A DNA stretch of 64,000 nucleotides from Alphaproteobacteria bacterium. Lineage in GTDB: Bacteria > Pseudomonadota > Alphaproteobacteria > Rs-D84. The stretch spans positions 68,783 to 132,782 of the forward strand of contig WRCA01000002.1 in NCBI GenBank assembly GCA_009784275.1, written 5' to 3'. Below, one piece after another: positions 8,142 through 18,337 of this stretch; the stretch's first letter is position 1, and each line of letters starts with the position of its first letter. A program made the translations under genes and the position numbers. The notes beneath the pieces were generated by a model. It ran no database searches. It had not been told where the DNA came from and was given only the letters and a program-made list of their open reading frames with translations.

Positions 8142-9674
8142 ATGTTTAAAAATATTAAAAATAAAATTATTAACATATGGAACTCTGTGTCCGAAAGGAT
8201 TTCACGGATACCAGTATCCATACAGATTTTATGCGCGTTTCTGCTATTCCTTTTGGTTTATATGCGCTTTGGCGTGAATCTGATGCTGGTGGTGCTGTTA
8301 TGGGCATTATGGAAGGCAGGTTTTTTCAAATGGCTGGGCAAAACATTTGGCGAAAAGGAAATGCGAACGGCCTTTCTTGTGTTCTGCGGTATATTGGTGG
8401 GCTATACGACTGTGATGCTGTTATTTAAGATTCCGATGAGCATTGACTTGTTTTTCGATACCGATATGACAAAGCTTTATCATATATTTTCAAATCCTTT
8501 TACATACAATAACAGTCTTTTTGCAGACGTAGCGCGTCGTCCGTTCCCATTATTCCTTACTTTGCCGTTTGGTTTGCTCACGCCGGTAATTTCGGATTTA
8601 TCGGTAAGGTTGTATATGGTTGTTTTATCCGCGCTTAATATAGCCATGTTTTCTTTGCTTGTATCCCGCATAGCGCCAAAGGCAAGGGCATTCAACATGT
8701 TGCTGTGCGCCGCGTTCGCGGTTTCCGCGCCCCAGATCTTCTTTGGTGCTTTGGGTGTAGAGCAATACTTGCACATTCAGTTCGGGATGATGATATGCAT
8801 GTTATACTTCTCATTCGCGATACCGCAGAAAAGATACAAGGAATGGGAATTGCTACTGGTGGCCGCGATTTGTTTGGTCGCAAATTCCGTGATATTGCCT
8901 ATGTTCGGTATTTTTTACATCACGTTGCTTTGCGTTTTGGACAAGCCCAGGGGCGTATTCATGCGGATCATCAGAATGGCCATTATGTTTGTAATATTAC
9001 ATCATTTGTTGGCTTTCTTTCAATCACTCATACTTCCTTGGGTAAATTCTTACGTTTGGAATATGTTTGCTTTTGCACCAAAAGGCCTGGATTTCACGGC
9101 AAACAGTTCGTTTTTTGCCTTTAACAAACATATCGGTTTCCCAAACCCATGGAAATATATCACGGACGTTTTATCTATGCCGTTCGGATTTGATAATATC
9201 AAGCGCGCGCCAATCTTCTCATACTTATGGATTTGGGCGGTTGCTTTGATCCCATGCATAGTCAGTAACAGAAAGAATCCTTTATTTCTGGCGATACTCG
9301 GTTCTTGGTTGTCATTCGTGTTGTTCTTTGCGATTTATAATCCGCACAATACATTCCTTTATTCAATTATGCACATAACCGTGTTGTTCGCGATGTTGGC
9401 ATATTTCCCAAAATTCAAAACAGAGGTTGCCGTGATAATGCTGACTGTGCTTTTGATAATAAACGCGCCATGGGTTAAATATATTAATTTTTCTGCAAGG
9501 GTATTTCAGAACAATGGAATCACATACGGGGGCCAGGTCGGACTTATGCGTTTTAATGCGGATAACAGCATGGCCCAGCGGTTTGGTCCATTGTGTTATG
9601 ATAAATGGCGGATACTTAAGCTGACAATGGAACAGAGAGAACAAAAAGAGCAGCAGGAAAAACAAGCCAAATAG
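8142..9674 (+). CDS. Polytopic membrane protein, copy A of a duplicated pair (510 aa)
   Basis: Roughly ten hydrophobic segments (for example IQILCAFLLFLLVYMRFGV and LLLVAAICLVANSVILPMFGIF) with short polar loops such as LLFKIPMSIDLFFDTDMTK. The overall shape resembles integral-membrane C-type glycosyltransferases or lipid-linked sugar enzymes, but I see no diagnostic motif, so this stays a suggestion. The C-terminal tail is Gln/Glu/Lys-rich. Its ATG follows the prenyltransferase stop by 1 nt, indicating an operon. The gene at 10797 is a paralogue and shares an 82-nt perfectly identical stretch. Confidence 0.7.
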   Translation: MFKNIKNKIINIWNSVSERISRIPVSIQILCAFLLFLLVYMRFGVNLMLVVLLWALWKAGFFKWLGKTFGEKEMRTAFLVFCGILVGYTTVMLLFKIPMSIDLFFDTDMTKLYHIFSNPFTYNNSLFADVARRPFPLFLTLPFGLLTPVISDLSVRLYMVVLSALNIAMFSLLVSRIAPKARAFNMLLCAAFAVSAPQIFFGALGVEQYLHIQFGMMICMLYFSFAIPQKRYKEWELLLVAAICLVANSVILPMFGIFYITLLCVLDKPRGVFMRIIRMAIMFVILHHLLAFFQSLILPWVNSYVWNMFAFAPKGLDFTANSSFFAFNKHIGFPNPWKYITDVLSMPFGFDNIKRAPIFSYLWIWAVALIPCIVSNRKNPLFLAILGSWLSFVLFFAIYNPHNTFLYSIMHITVLFAMLAYFPKFKTEVAVIMLTVLLIINAPWVKYINFSARVFQNNGITYGGQVGLMRFNADNSMAQRFGPLCYDKWRILKLTMEQREQKEQQEKQAK

Positions 9675-9709
9675 CAATATATCTTTTTTCATTAATTCTG
9701 GGTTTATAA

Positions 9710-10771
9710 ATGAAAAATATGAGTAATAGAGAAAATCATCTTGATATAATGCGCGGGTTTGTGGCCCTGTGGATAGTGGCCATCCATGTCATGTTCCATA
9801 ACGAATTCGGTCAATCTGATTGGGCAAGGTATATTACACTTATTATTGATGTTCCCGCATTCTTTTTTATCAGCGGAATGACAAGGTTTGTGATTGCCAA
9901 GGACATGACCGCGGGCGCAATTGTGAAATTTGCCACAGTGTTTGCATTGGTTGCATTGTTTTTTGGCGGCGGACTGCCGGCGATAATAAATACGCTGACA
10001 TTTCAAGGAATCAAGCCGTTGCCAAATTGGGAGAATTTTAATTGGTCGTATTGGTTCATACCGGTATATATCATCGTTCTGATGCTGGGCAACGCCATAA
10101 TTCATAAGATTTCAAAGTATAAATACATGATAATGATCGGCTTGGCGGCACTGTTTCCAGCGATGTATTTCAACTTTATTGAAATACCTAATCTCCCAAT
10201 ATTTGGGACATCGGTTCGTCATATCGCGTTTTATCTTTCACTATTTTTATTTGGATATTTCGTCATGGAGAAAATAATAGGCACACTTTGGCAAAGGAAG
10301 TTCGCAATTATGCTGCTTGTGGTGTCTGTATGGCTCTTTGCCGTATGTTGGTGGTATGCGGGCAACACTGTCTTTGATTTACAGGCGAATAAATTCCCCG
10401 CCAGTCTGCCATATATTCTGGCGTCGATGTTGTCCGTATCCGCAATTATATTTATGTATAGAAAAAATCTGCCAGCTTTGACCGGGACCAAGAGAATTCT
10501 TGCGCATGTCGGCCAGAATGCAATTTATTACTATGCTGGGCAGATGATAGGAACCGGGGTCACGCGCAAACTGGTTCCATTCCTTTTCAATGAGGTTAGT
10601 TGGGGCTGGGGGTTGAAATTTGTTTTGCTTTTGCCGATTGCGCTGTTAGTGACTGTAATTGCTGCCGAGGTGTTGCGCATCATTGTAGATAAATTGGGAA
10701 AAGCGTCGGATCTTCTTGCGCACGGATTGTTCCGGTTGGGCAATACACTTAAAACTTCGCAAGTCGCGTGA
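9710..10771 (+). CDS. Acyltransferase family 3 membrane protein (353 aa)
   Basis: It begins with the acyltransferase-3 signature HLDIMRGFVALWIVAIHVM, including the conserved Arg and the putative active-site His, followed by about ten transmembrane segments (FFFISGMTRFVI, YWFIPVYIIVLMLG, ...). Members O-acylate sugars, peptidoglycan or lipids at the cytoplasmic membrane, so it probably decorates the surface glycan made by its neighbours. It lies between the two duplicated membrane proteins, in the same direction with short gaps. Donor and acceptor are unknown. Confidence 0.8.
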   Translation: MKNMSNRENHLDIMRGFVALWIVAIHVMFHNEFGQSDWARYITLIIDVPAFFFISGMTRFVIAKDMTAGAIVKFATVFALVALFFGGGLPAIINTLTFQGIKPLPNWENFNWSYWFIPVYIIVLMLGNAIIHKISKYKYMIMIGLAALFPAMYFNFIEIPNLPIFGTSVRHIAFYLSLFLFGYFVMEKIIGTLWQRKFAIMLLVVSVWLFAVCWWYAGNTVFDLQANKFPASLPYILASMLSVSAIIFMYRKNLPALTGTKRILAHVGQNAIYYYAGQMIGTGVTRKLVPFLFNEVSWGWGLKFVLLLPIALLVTVIAAEVLRIIVDKLGKASDLLAHGLFRLGNTLKTSQVA

Positions 10772-10796
10772 TACGCTGTGGCAGATGAAAGATGAT

Positions 10797-12308
10797 ATGA
10801 ACACATTGAAAAATATCAAAAACAGGATTGACACCGCATGTGCCGCCGTGACCGAAAAAATAGGGCGGATGTCGGCATCGATGCAAGTTTTATGCGTGTC
10901 TCTCTTGGTCTTTTTTGTTCAAGTGCGTTTTAATGTAAACCTGATGCTGGTGGTGCTGTTATGGGCATTATGGAAGGCAGGTTTTTTCAAATGGCTGGGC
11001 AAAACATTTGGCGAAAAGGAAACTCGAACGGCCCTTTCCATATTTGCCTGTGTATCGGTTGGCTATGCTATTATCATGCTGCTGTTCAAGATTCCGATGA
11101 GCATAGATATATTTTTCGATACTGATATGACAAAGTGGCACCATATGTTTTCAAATCCCTTTGCACAACTTCCCGCGTTTCTTCCTGATCGCCGTCCGTT
11201 TCCATTCTTTTACAATTTACCGTTTGGGCTATTCACGCCAACAATTTCGGATTTATCGGTAAGATTGTATATGGTTTTATTGTCTGCGCTGAACGTATCC
11301 ATGTTTTCTTTGTTCATATCTCGCATAGCGCCCAAGGCCAGAGTATTCAATATCCTTCTGTGCACTGCGCTTGCCGTTTCTGCGCCCCAGCTTTTTTTCG
11401 GCGCTTTGGGTGTAGAGCAATATATGCACACGCAGTTCGGAATGATGGTATGCATGTTGTATTTCTCATTTGCAATACCAAAGAAAAGATACAAAGAATG
11501 GGAGCTGTTGCTGGTGTCTTTCGTTTGCTTGGGCGCAAATTCTATATTGCTGCCTATGTTTGGCCTATTTTACATCGCGCTGCTGTATGTTTCGGACGAG
11601 CCGAAAAAAATATTCTTGCGGATTTTTAGAATGGGGGTGATGTTTTTGATACTGCATCACTTGTTGGCTTTTGGGCAATCGATTATACTTCCATGGGTAA
11701 ATGCTTATATTTGGAATATGTTGAATTTTTTGCCAAAAAATTTAGATTTTCATTCTCCGTATGATTCATTTTCCGCCTTTAATAAATATATTGGCTATCC
11801 GGATGCATGGAAATATATAAAAGATGTTTTATCCATGCCGTTTGGATTCGATTTTATAAAACGTGCACCTGTCTTTCCGCACATATGGCTCTGGGCGGTG
11901 TGGGTGGTTGCCTTGGTGCCATGTGCGATCAAAGGTTGGAAAAACCCTTTATTTTTGGCCATATTCGGTTCTTGGATATCATTCGTGCTATTCTTCTCAC
12001 TTTACAACCCGCATAATTCGTTCCTTTATTCTGTTATACACACAACTATGCTGTTCGCTATGCTTGCATATCTCCCAAGTTCAAAATTCAGAAACGTGGT
12101 TGTTGCATTCATACTGGTTTTGCTTTTGGCGATAAACGCACCATGGGTTAAATATATTAATTCTTCCGGACAAATCTTTCAATGGCATGGGGTTACGACT
12201 GGGCAACAGGTCGGGCTTGCTCGTTTTAGTGCAGACAGCAGTGCACCCGTGCAATTTAACGAGTTGTTCTATGACAACTGGTTAAAAGCTCAACCGATCA
12301 AACCGTAA
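10797..12308 (+). CDS. Polytopic membrane protein, copy B of a duplicated pair (about 503 aa)
   Basis: Paralogue of the 8142 protein along its whole length, with matching blocks such as GFFKWLGKTFGEKE, FGALGVEQY, KRYKEWELLLV, LSMPFGFD and NAPWVKYIN. The ORF-track start at 10716 lies inside the preceding gene. MNTLKNIKNR at 10797 aligns with the start of copy A (MFKNIKNK), so that ATG is preferred; ATG 10785 is an alternative. Function is unknown beyond being a membrane protein, possibly glycan-related. A terminator follows. Confidence 0.7.
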   Translation: MNTLKNIKNRIDTACAAVTEKIGRMSASMQVLCVSLLVFFVQVRFNVNLMLVVLLWALWKAGFFKWLGKTFGEKETRTALSIFACVSVGYAIIMLLFKIPMSIDIFFDTDMTKWHHMFSNPFAQLPAFLPDRRPFPFFYNLPFGLFTPTISDLSVRLYMVLLSALNVSMFSLFISRIAPKARVFNILLCTALAVSAPQLFFGALGVEQYMHTQFGMMVCMLYFSFAIPKKRYKEWELLLVSFVCLGANSILLPMFGLFYIALLYVSDEPKKIFLRIFRMGVMFLILHHLLAFGQSIILPWVNAYIWNMLNFLPKNLDFHSPYDSFSAFNKYIGYPDAWKYIKDVLSMPFGFDFIKRAPVFPHIWLWAVWVVALVPCAIKGWKNPLFLAIFGSWISFVLFFSLYNPHNSFLYSVIHTTMLFAMLAYLPSSKFRNVVVAFILVLLLAINAPWVKYINSSGQIFQWHGVTTGQQVGLARFSADSSAPVQFNELFYDNWLKAQPIKP

Positions 12309-12332
12309 GCCAAATAACAAGATGAAAATAAC

Positions 12333-12352
12333 GCCCCGATTGGGGCAGTTTT
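12333..12352 (+). terminator. Terminator after copy B
   Basis: GCCCC-GATT-GGGGC then AGTTTT; the T tract is short. Confidence 0.6.
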
Positions 12353-12428
12353 AATATCTATCATTCATTGACAAAAGATAAAATTATGTTATTTTGCCTT
12401 CAAGTTTTAAAACAAGAAGGTTATTACT

Positions 12429-13268
12429 ATGTCATTACATACCGAAGTGGAGCGCGCAAGTATTGCAGAGATAACTCCCCCGAAAACAAATATCAGCAGC
12501 TATGTCGGAGAAATCATAAAGATTGCTTATGAATTCCAAGATGTAAAAACCAGCTGGGGAATTGAGGCTTATAGCCAAGAAGATTTTCACGAAGGTTCTC
12601 CAAAGCATCGATTAATAAGTTTCTTGGCCGCACATGGATTTTGGACCGAAATACACCTTAATGACGAAGTACTGGAAGATGTGCTGTGGCACGGTGCCGA
12701 AAACTCTAAAGTTGGCAAAACTCTTTCAAAGATAGGACATCAGCGTACGATTTTCAATTTGAATGCGGATTGTGCAAGGGTTTTCAAATCGATGAGTCCT
12801 TTTCAATTACAATTTTATCTGACGCAGCAAAATTTTTCTATGGCGAATAAAAAGAATCATACGACAGTAATGCTATTTAATGACGCAACAAAGGAAATGG
12901 TAAATGGTGCGCTTCAATATTATATTGATGAAGCAGATAGTATTAGAAAGAACCCTTATGATTTGGGGCTTATGTTCTGCCCGGAAAAACCTGTCGAAGA
13001 TACATATAAAGGCTTTAAATCCCCTGAAAAATATGGTTCTTATGGTGCGTATTTCCCAACGATTAGCTATGAGCATTGCGGTAAGTTGAGTCCTTATAAT
13101 ATTTATGATGCTTTGCCGGCAATGGACAATGCCGGGATACTTTGTAAAAAAATAACAACTCGCGGTGGTGTTATGAAAAGTGGAGAGCTGGATTTCGAAG
13201 AGGTTCGCAAGTTCCTGATCCAGATAAGAAAATATCATAATGTTTTCGTACACGAAGGTATAAAATAA
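12429..13268 (+). CDS. Hypothetical protein (279 aa)
   Basis: Not recognised. No signal peptide or membrane segment is visible. The sequence is a normal mixed soluble composition, with features such as HGFWTEIHLNDEVLEDVLWHG in the first third, a Cys in LGLMFCPEKP and a C-terminal FLIQIRKYHNVFVHEG. The codon usage looks like its neighbours. The ATG is preceded by AAGAAGG. It is a single gene between the glycan region and the ribosomal operon, followed directly by palindromic repeat DNA. Confidence 0.65.
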   Translation: MSLHTEVERASIAEITPPKTNISSYVGEIIKIAYEFQDVKTSWGIEAYSQEDFHEGSPKHRLISFLAAHGFWTEIHLNDEVLEDVLWHGAENSKVGKTLSKIGHQRTIFNLNADCARVFKSMSPFQLQFYLTQQNFSMANKKNHTTVMLFNDATKEMVNGALQYYIDEADSIRKNPYDLGLMFCPEKPVEDTYKGFKSPEKYGSYGAYFPTISYEHCGKLSPYNIYDALPAMDNAGILCKKITTRGGVMKSGELDFEEVRKFLIQIRKYHNVFVHEGIK

Positions 13269-13270
13269 AG

Positions 13271-13358
13271 AGGATGTTGCGTTGCAAGCTGATAATTCCA
13301 ATAAATTCGGCTTGTGGAGTGTTTGTGTGAGTTTTATTGCAACGCAACGCCGCATCCT
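13271..13358. repeat. Long imperfect inverted repeat downstream of the 12429 gene
   Basis: AGGATG-TTGCGTTGCAA (13271-13287) pairs with TTGCAACGCAA-CGCCG-CATCCT (13337-13358), with one 5-nt bulge and a loop of about 49 nt. No T tract follows, so it is not a standard terminator. Confidence 0.65.
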
Positions 13359-13372
13359 CACGACGCGCATTT

Positions 13373-13412
13373 CCCACCCATGGCCTGCGTACCTCGGCCG
13401 CGGGGCCCGGGT
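13373..13412. repeat. Dispersed 40-bp GC-rich repeat, copy 1
   Basis: It contains CCTCGGCCGCGGGGCCCGGG and matches 57365-57404 at 37 of 40 positions by hand alignment. It is followed by a GATTTTTTGC/GCAAAAAATC hairpin at 13415-13441. Confidence 0.7.
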
Positions 13413-13474
13413 ACGATTTTTTGCTTGCTCGGCAAAAAATCTAATGCTTATACGTTCGGATTCCTAACTTTTTC

Positions 13475-13503
13475 TTGACAAGGGGCAGGTTTGACCTTAT
13501 AGT
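13475..13503 (+). promoter_or_regulatory. Promoter of the ribosomal (str) operon
   Basis: TTGACA-N17-TATAGT, about 150 nt upstream of rpsL. The long leader between it and rpsL (13504-13652) has no ORF and could carry autoregulatory structure, as str-operon leaders often do. Confidence 0.7.
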
Positions 13504-13652
13504 ATATTCGCTTTCCGTGTAATCAAGGATAAGCAAAAAAGCACAGAAATCTGCGACTTTGGACCGATTTATAATCACGGATTATTCCCGTTGAAATAAG
13601 TCTGGGTGGCCGGTTCTATGCAAAAATTGTTGAAAAAACAAAGAGATTTTTA

Positions 13653-14027
13653 ATGCCAACAGTCAACCAACTGATTCGGAAACCGCGTAAGAAAATCGCA
13701 AACCGCAGCAAAGCCCCTGATATGAAGGGCAATCCGCAAAAACGCGGAGTTTGCACTCGCGTTTATACTACTACGCCAAAGAAACCTAACTCGGCGCAGC
13801 GTAAAGTTGCCCGTGTAAAGCTGGCCAATGGTTCCGAAGTTACCGCCTATATCCCAGGCGAAGGCCACAACCTGCAAGAACACAGTGTCGTTATGATCCG
13901 TGGCGGAAAGGTAAAGGACTTGCCGGGTGTGAAATATCACATTATTCGCGGCGTTCTGGATACCCAGGGCGTAAATGCGCGCAAACAGGGACGTTCTCTG
14001 TATGGCGCAAAGGCAAAGAAAGCATAG
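13653..14027 (+). CDS. rpsL: 30S ribosomal protein S12
   Basis: A 124-aa S12 with the conserved decoding-site segments [17 protein letters not shown] and [14 protein letters not shown]. The lysine classically mutated in streptomycin resistance (in KKPNS) and the second lysine (in PGVKYH) are both wild-type. It is the first gene of the fused str-S10-spc-alpha ribosomal block and sits behind a strong promoter. Confidence 0.98.
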   Translation: MPTVNQLIRKPRKKIANRSKAPDMKGNPQKRGVCTRVYTTTPKKPNSAQRKVARVKLANGSEVTAYIPGEGHNLQEHSVVMIRGGKVKDLPGVKYHIIRGVLDTQGVNARKQGRSLYGAKAKKA

Positions 14028-14081
14028 TGCGTTTGCGCTGTGAGTAATCGGCGTTGCCGGTGAAGAAAAAAGGAAAAATAG

Positions 14082-14555
14082 ATGTCCAGAAGAAACAGAG
14101 CAGTTAAACGTGAAATCTTGCCGGATTCCAAATATGGAAACTTGGTTGTTGCAAAGCTGATTAATGTCGTTATGTGGGATGGCAAGAAAGAAGTTGCAGA
14201 AAATATCGTTTATGGCGCGTTGGACAAGTTGAAGAAAGTTGCAAAGGATCAAAACGAACTGGCTGCATTTTTGGATGTGGTTGATGCGTTGAAACCTTCG
14301 GTCGAAGTAAAAGGTCGTCGTGTTGGCGGCGCTACTTATCAGGTTCCGGTCGAAGTTCGCAAAGATCGTCAGCAGACTTTGGCCTTGCGCTGGTTGGTTC
14401 AATTTTCGCGCAAACGCAGCGAGCGTTCTATGGAAGATCGCTTATTCGCCGAAATGCGTGATGCCTTGAACGGGCAGGGCGCGGCGCTGAAGAAGAAAGT
14501 AGATACTCATAAGATGGCAGATGCGAATAAAGCGTTTGCTCATTTCAGATGGTAA
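14082..14555 (+). CDS. rpsG: 30S ribosomal protein S7
   Basis: A 157-aa S7: [20 protein letters not shown] at the start, the [15 protein letters not shown] block, and the [15 protein letters not shown] region that contacts the 16S 3' major domain. It nucleates assembly of the 30S head and in many bacteria represses this operon. It follows rpsL by 54 nt and precedes fusA. Confidence 0.98.
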   Translation: MSRRNRAVKREILPDSKYGNLVVAKLINVVMWDGKKEVAENIVYGALDKLKKVAKDQNELAAFLDVVDALKPSVEVKGRRVGGATYQVPVEVRKDRQQTLALRWLVQFSRKRSERSMEDRLFAEMRDALNGQGAALKKKVDTHKMADANKAFAHFRW

Positions 14556-14631
14556 GCGGCGAAGCCGCCGCCGGCTTCTAGTTTGGTTCGGTGGCACAAT
14601 AAGGAATAAAGAGAATAAAGAGCAAAAAATT

Positions 14632-16713
14632 ATGTCTGTAGGAAAATATGTAACTTTGGATATGTACAGAAACATTGGTATTATGGCGCATATTGATGCG
14701 GGTAAGACCACTACTTCCGAACGCATACTTTTTTATACCGGAAAAACTTATAAGATTGGCGAAGTTCATGATGGCGGCGCAACTATGGACTGGATGGCGC
14801 AAGAACAGGAACGCGGGATCACCATTACTTCTGCCGCGACCACATGTTTTTGGCGTGATCATCGCGTCAACTTGATCGATACCCCCGGACACGTGGACTT
14901 TACGATGGAAGTAGAACGCAGCTTGCGCGTTTTGGACGGCGCGGTTGCAGTGTTTGAATCCGTTTCCGGTGTGCAGCCACAAACGGAAACTGTATGGCGT
15001 CAGGCTGATCGCTATAGCGTTCCCCGTATTTGCTTTATTAATAAAATGGATCGCGTTGGTGGAAACTTCTTCCGCTGCGTAGATATGATACGCGAACGTT
15101 TGGGTGCAAATCCCCTGATTATTAATTTCCCAATTGGCAATGAAGCCGACTTTCGTGGCGTTGTCGATATTGTGGAAATGAAAGGAATTGTTTGGGAAGA
15201 CGACATGGGTAAAGACCCGATCATCATTGATATTCCCGAAGACTTGAAAGCGAAAGCTGAAGAACTGCATGAAAAATTGATCGAAGAAGTTGTGACTTTG
15301 GACGAAGCAGTGATGGAATCTTATATGGAAGGCAACAAGCCGGACGTCGACACCATCAAAAAGCTGTTGCGCAAAGGAACGATTGCACAAGCATTCAATC
15401 CAGTATTATGTGGAACCGCGTTTAAGAATAAAGGCGTGCAGCCTCTGTTGGATGCAATTGTGGATTATTTGCCATCGCCATTGGATATTCCAGCGATCAA
15501 AGGTACCAAGATGGATGGCGAGACTGAAGATTCCCGCAAACCGGACTTGACCGAGCCTTTCTCTGCACTGGCGTTCAAGGTTGCGAATGATCCATTTGTC
15601 GGAAACTTGATGTTTATCCGTATTTATTCGGGCAAGTTGTCTGCGGGTTCTTACATTTATAATTCCACGCGTGACAAGCGCGAACGCGTAGGACGCATGT
15701 TGCTGATGCATGCGAACACTCGTGAAGAAATCAAAGAAGCCGAAGCGGGTGACATCATAACCTTGGTCGGAATGAAAGAAACGATTACTGGCGATACCCT
15801 GTGCGACGAATCGAAACCAATTATCTTGGAATCCATTCATATTCCTGAACCGGTTATGAGCATTGCCGTAGAGCCGAAGACCAAAGCCGATATTGAAAAA
15901 ATGTCCCTGGGTTTGCAAGCGCTGGCGAAAGAAGACCCTTCCTTCCGTGTATCCGTAGACCAGGAATCAGGACAGACCATATTGTCGGGCGTTGGCGAAT
16001 TGCACTTGGAAATTCTGGTCGACCGGTTGTTGCGTGAATTCAAGGTTGATGTCAGTGTTGGCGAACCACGTATCGCTTATCGCGAAACATTCCGTCGCCC
16101 GGTTGAAGAAGAATATACCCACAAGAAACAATCCGGTGGTTCTGGTCAGTACGCACAGGTTAAGATTATATTTGAGCCGCGCGAGCCAGGCCAGGGATAT
16201 GAATTTGAAAATAAGATTGTTGGTGGTTCGATTCCCAGGGAATATATCCCCGGCGTAGAAAAAGGATTGAAGATAGCGCAGCAGACAGGTGTTCTGATTG
16301 GCTATCCTACGGTAGATTTCAAAGCGACCTTGATCGACGGAAAGTATCATGAAGTCGACTCTAACGTTTTGTGCTTTGAAATAGCGGCGCGCGCATGCTT
16401 CCGCGAAGCAATGAAGAAAGCGGCGCCAAAATTGTTGGAACCGATTATGAAGCTTTCGGTTAATACCCCGGAAGAATATGTCGGTGACATCATCGGCGAC
16501 CTTAACAGCCGCCGCGGACAAATCAACGGTATAGACACCCAGTTCGGTAATCAGTTGGTGTCGGCGTTTGTTCCGCTGGCAAACTTGTTCGGGTATGTCA
16601 AAACACTTCGTTCTCTGTCACAGGGTCGCGCGAATCCTTATATGGAATTGTCGCACTATGATGATGTCCCGCAAAACGTGGCTGACGAAGTTATCAAGAA
16701 AATGACGAAATAA
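14632..16713 (+). CDS. fusA: Elongation factor G
   Basis: A translational GTPase of 693 aa. G1 is [10 protein letters not shown]2 [13 protein letters not shown]3 DTPGHVDFT and G4 NKMDR, followed by domains II-V ending with [13 protein letters not shown]. It drives ribosomal translocation and, with RRF, recycling. The ORF-track start (14521) lies inside rpsG; the real start is the ATG at 14632 ([16 protein letters not shown]). It sits in the classic str-operon position. Confidence 0.98.
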   Translation: MSVGKYVTLDMYRNIGIMAHIDAGKTTTSERILFYTGKTYKIGEVHDGGATMDWMAQEQERGITITSAATTCFWRDHRVNLIDTPGHVDFTMEVERSLRVLDGAVAVFESVSGVQPQTETVWRQADRYSVPRICFINKMDRVGGNFFRCVDMIRERLGANPLIINFPIGNEADFRGVVDIVEMKGIVWEDDMGKDPIIIDIPEDLKAKAEELHEKLIEEVVTLDEAVMESYMEGNKPDVDTIKKLLRKGTIAQAFNPVLCGTAFKNKGVQPLLDAIVDYLPSPLDIPAIKGTKMDGETEDSRKPDLTEPFSALAFKVANDPFVGNLMFIRIYSGKLSAGSYIYNSTRDKRERVGRMLLMHANTREEIKEAEAGDIITLVGMKETITGDTLCDESKPIILESIHIPEPVMSIAVEPKTKADIEKMSLGLQALAKEDPSFRVSVDQESGQTILSGVGELHLEILVDRLLREFKVDVSVGEPRIAYRETFRRPVEEEYTHKKQSGGSGQYAQVKIIFEPREPGQGYEFENKIVGGSIPREYIPGVEKGLKIAQQTGVLIGYPTVDFKATLIDGKYHEVDSNVLCFEIAARACFREAMKKAAPKLLEPIMKLSVNTPEEYVGDIIGDLNSRRGQINGIDTQFGNQLVSAFVPLANLFGYVKTLRSLSQGRANPYMELSHYDDVPQNVADEVIKKMTK

Positions 16714-16746
16714 AAAAACAAAAGCAACAAGCCAAAGGAGAAAACA

Positions 16747-17934
16747 ATGGCAAAAGAAAAGTTCGTACGCACCAAGCCGCACGTCAACATAGGTACTATT
16801 GGCCACGTTGATCATGGTAAAACCACATTGACTGCAGCCATTGTGCGCTATTACGGTATCGGTACTGACAAGAACAAAAGCGTCGACCAGATTGACAACG
16901 CCCCAGAAGAAAAAGCACGTGGCATAACAATCAACACCTCGCACGTGGAATATGAAACTGAATCCCGTCACTATGCGCACGTCGACTGCCCAGGACACGC
17001 GGACTATGTTAAAAACATGATTACTGGTGCGGCCCAGATGGACGGCGCGATCTTGGTTTGCGCGGCTACCGATGGTCCGATGCCACAAACCCGCGAACAT
17101 ATTCTGTTGGCCCGTCAGGTCGGTATCCCGAAGATTGTGGTTTACTTGAACAAATGCGACCTGGTCAAAGACGAAGAGCTTATGGAATTGGTCGAAATGG
17201 AACTGCGCGAGCTGTTGTCTGCCAATAATTTTGACGGCGAAAACACTCCGATCATCCGTGGTTCTGCGGTTTCCGCTGTTGAAGGCAAATCCGATGGCTT
17301 GGGCAAAGAATCCATCGATAACTTGCTGAACGCATGCGATACCTTTATCCCGATGCCAGAACGCCCGGTTGACAAACCATTCATGATGCCGGTCGAAGAC
17401 GTGTTCTCTATCACCGGTCGTGGCACCGTGGTTACCGGCCGTATCGAATCCGGTATCATCAAGGTTGGCGAAGAAGTTGAAATCGTTGGCTTGCGTCCGA
17501 CAACCAAAACGACTGTTACCGGCGTCGAAATGTTCCGCAAATTGCTGGACGAAGGACAAGCTGGCGACAACGTAGGTCTGTTGCTGCGTGGAACCAAGAA
17601 AGAAGATGTGGAACGCGGCCAGATTATCTGCAAGCCGGGTTCGATACAGCCGCATACCGACTTTGAATCCGAAGTCTATATTCTGACGAAGGACGAAGGC
17701 GGCCGTCATACTGCATTCTTCAGCAACTATCGTCCACAGTTCTACTTCAGCACGACTGACGTAACAGGAACGATTGAATTGCCGAAAGACAAAGAAATGG
17801 TTCTGCCGGGTGACAACGTTCGCATCACTGTGAAGTTGATTGCTCCGATTGCTATGGACGAAGGCCGTCGCTTTGCTATCCGCGAAGGCGGACGCACGGT
17901 TGGCGCCGGAGTTGTGTCGAAAATTTTGAAATAG
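16747..17934 (+). CDS. tuf: Elongation factor Tu
   Basis: A 395-aa GTPase that delivers aminoacyl-tRNA. G1 is [14 protein letters not shown]3 [18 protein letters not shown] and G4 NKCD. The C-terminal domain carries [14 protein letters not shown] and ends [10 protein letters not shown]. The strong Shine-Dalgarno AAAGGAG suits a highly expressed gene. Only one tuf copy is seen in this window. Confidence 0.98.
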   Translation: MAKEKFVRTKPHVNIGTIGHVDHGKTTLTAAIVRYYGIGTDKNKSVDQIDNAPEEKARGITINTSHVEYETESRHYAHVDCPGHADYVKNMITGAAQMDGAILVCAATDGPMPQTREHILLARQVGIPKIVVYLNKCDLVKDEELMELVEMELRELLSANNFDGENTPIIRGSAVSAVEGKSDGLGKESIDNLLNACDTFIPMPERPVDKPFMMPVEDVFSITGRGTVVTGRIESGIIKVGEEVEIVGLRPTTKTTVTGVEMFRKLLDEGQAGDNVGLLLRGTKKEDVERGQIICKPGSIQPHTDFESEVYILTKDEGGRHTAFFSNYRPQFYFSTTDVTGTIELPKDKEMVLPGDNVRITVKLIAPIAMDEGRRFAIREGGRTVGAGVVSKILK

Positions 17935-18006
17935 CATAAAGCGTGGGGCGCAAGATAAAAACTTATTATCTTGCGCCTTGCGTCATCACGAAGAAGGTAA
18001 AACGAA

Positions 18007-18318
18007 ATGGTACCAGCATCAAAAATTCGTATAAAGCTCACCGCATTCGATCACCGCGTGCTGGTGGAGTCTGTTGATGAAATCGTAAAGACTGCAAAGC
18101 GCACTGGCGCGGATGTCGTCGGGCCGGTTCGTTTGCCGACTTTGATTAAAAAGTTTACAGTCAACCGTTCGCCTCACGTAGACAAGAAATCTCGTGAGCA
18201 ATTCGAAATCCGCAATCACAAAGCAGTTGTGGATATTGTTAATCCAACCCCTCAGACAGTGGATGCCCTGATGAAGTTGGATTTGGCGTCCGGGGTGGAT
18301 GTGAAGATTAAATTGTAA
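18007..18318 (+). CDS. rpsJ: 30S ribosomal protein S10
   Basis: A 103-aa S10 (NusE). Recognisable segments are [21 protein letters not shown] and [16 protein letters not shown]. It is part of the 30S head and of the NusB-S10 antitermination complex. It marks the beginning of the S10 gene order; there is a 72-nt gap after tuf and no terminator. Confidence 0.97.
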   Translation: MVPASKIRIKLTAFDHRVLVESVDEIVKTAKRTGADVVGPVRLPTLIKKFTVNRSPHVDKKSREQFEIRNHKAVVDIVNPTPQTVDALMKLDLASGVDVKIKL

Positions 18319-18337
18319 TGGTAAAAAGGCATAAGAG

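Noticed and set aside
14578-15390. 270-aa minus ORF over fusA
   Set aside because: Antisense shadow of fusA; no independent signals.
16618-17937. 439-aa minus ORF over tuf
   Set aside because: Antisense shadow of the highly biased tuf gene.
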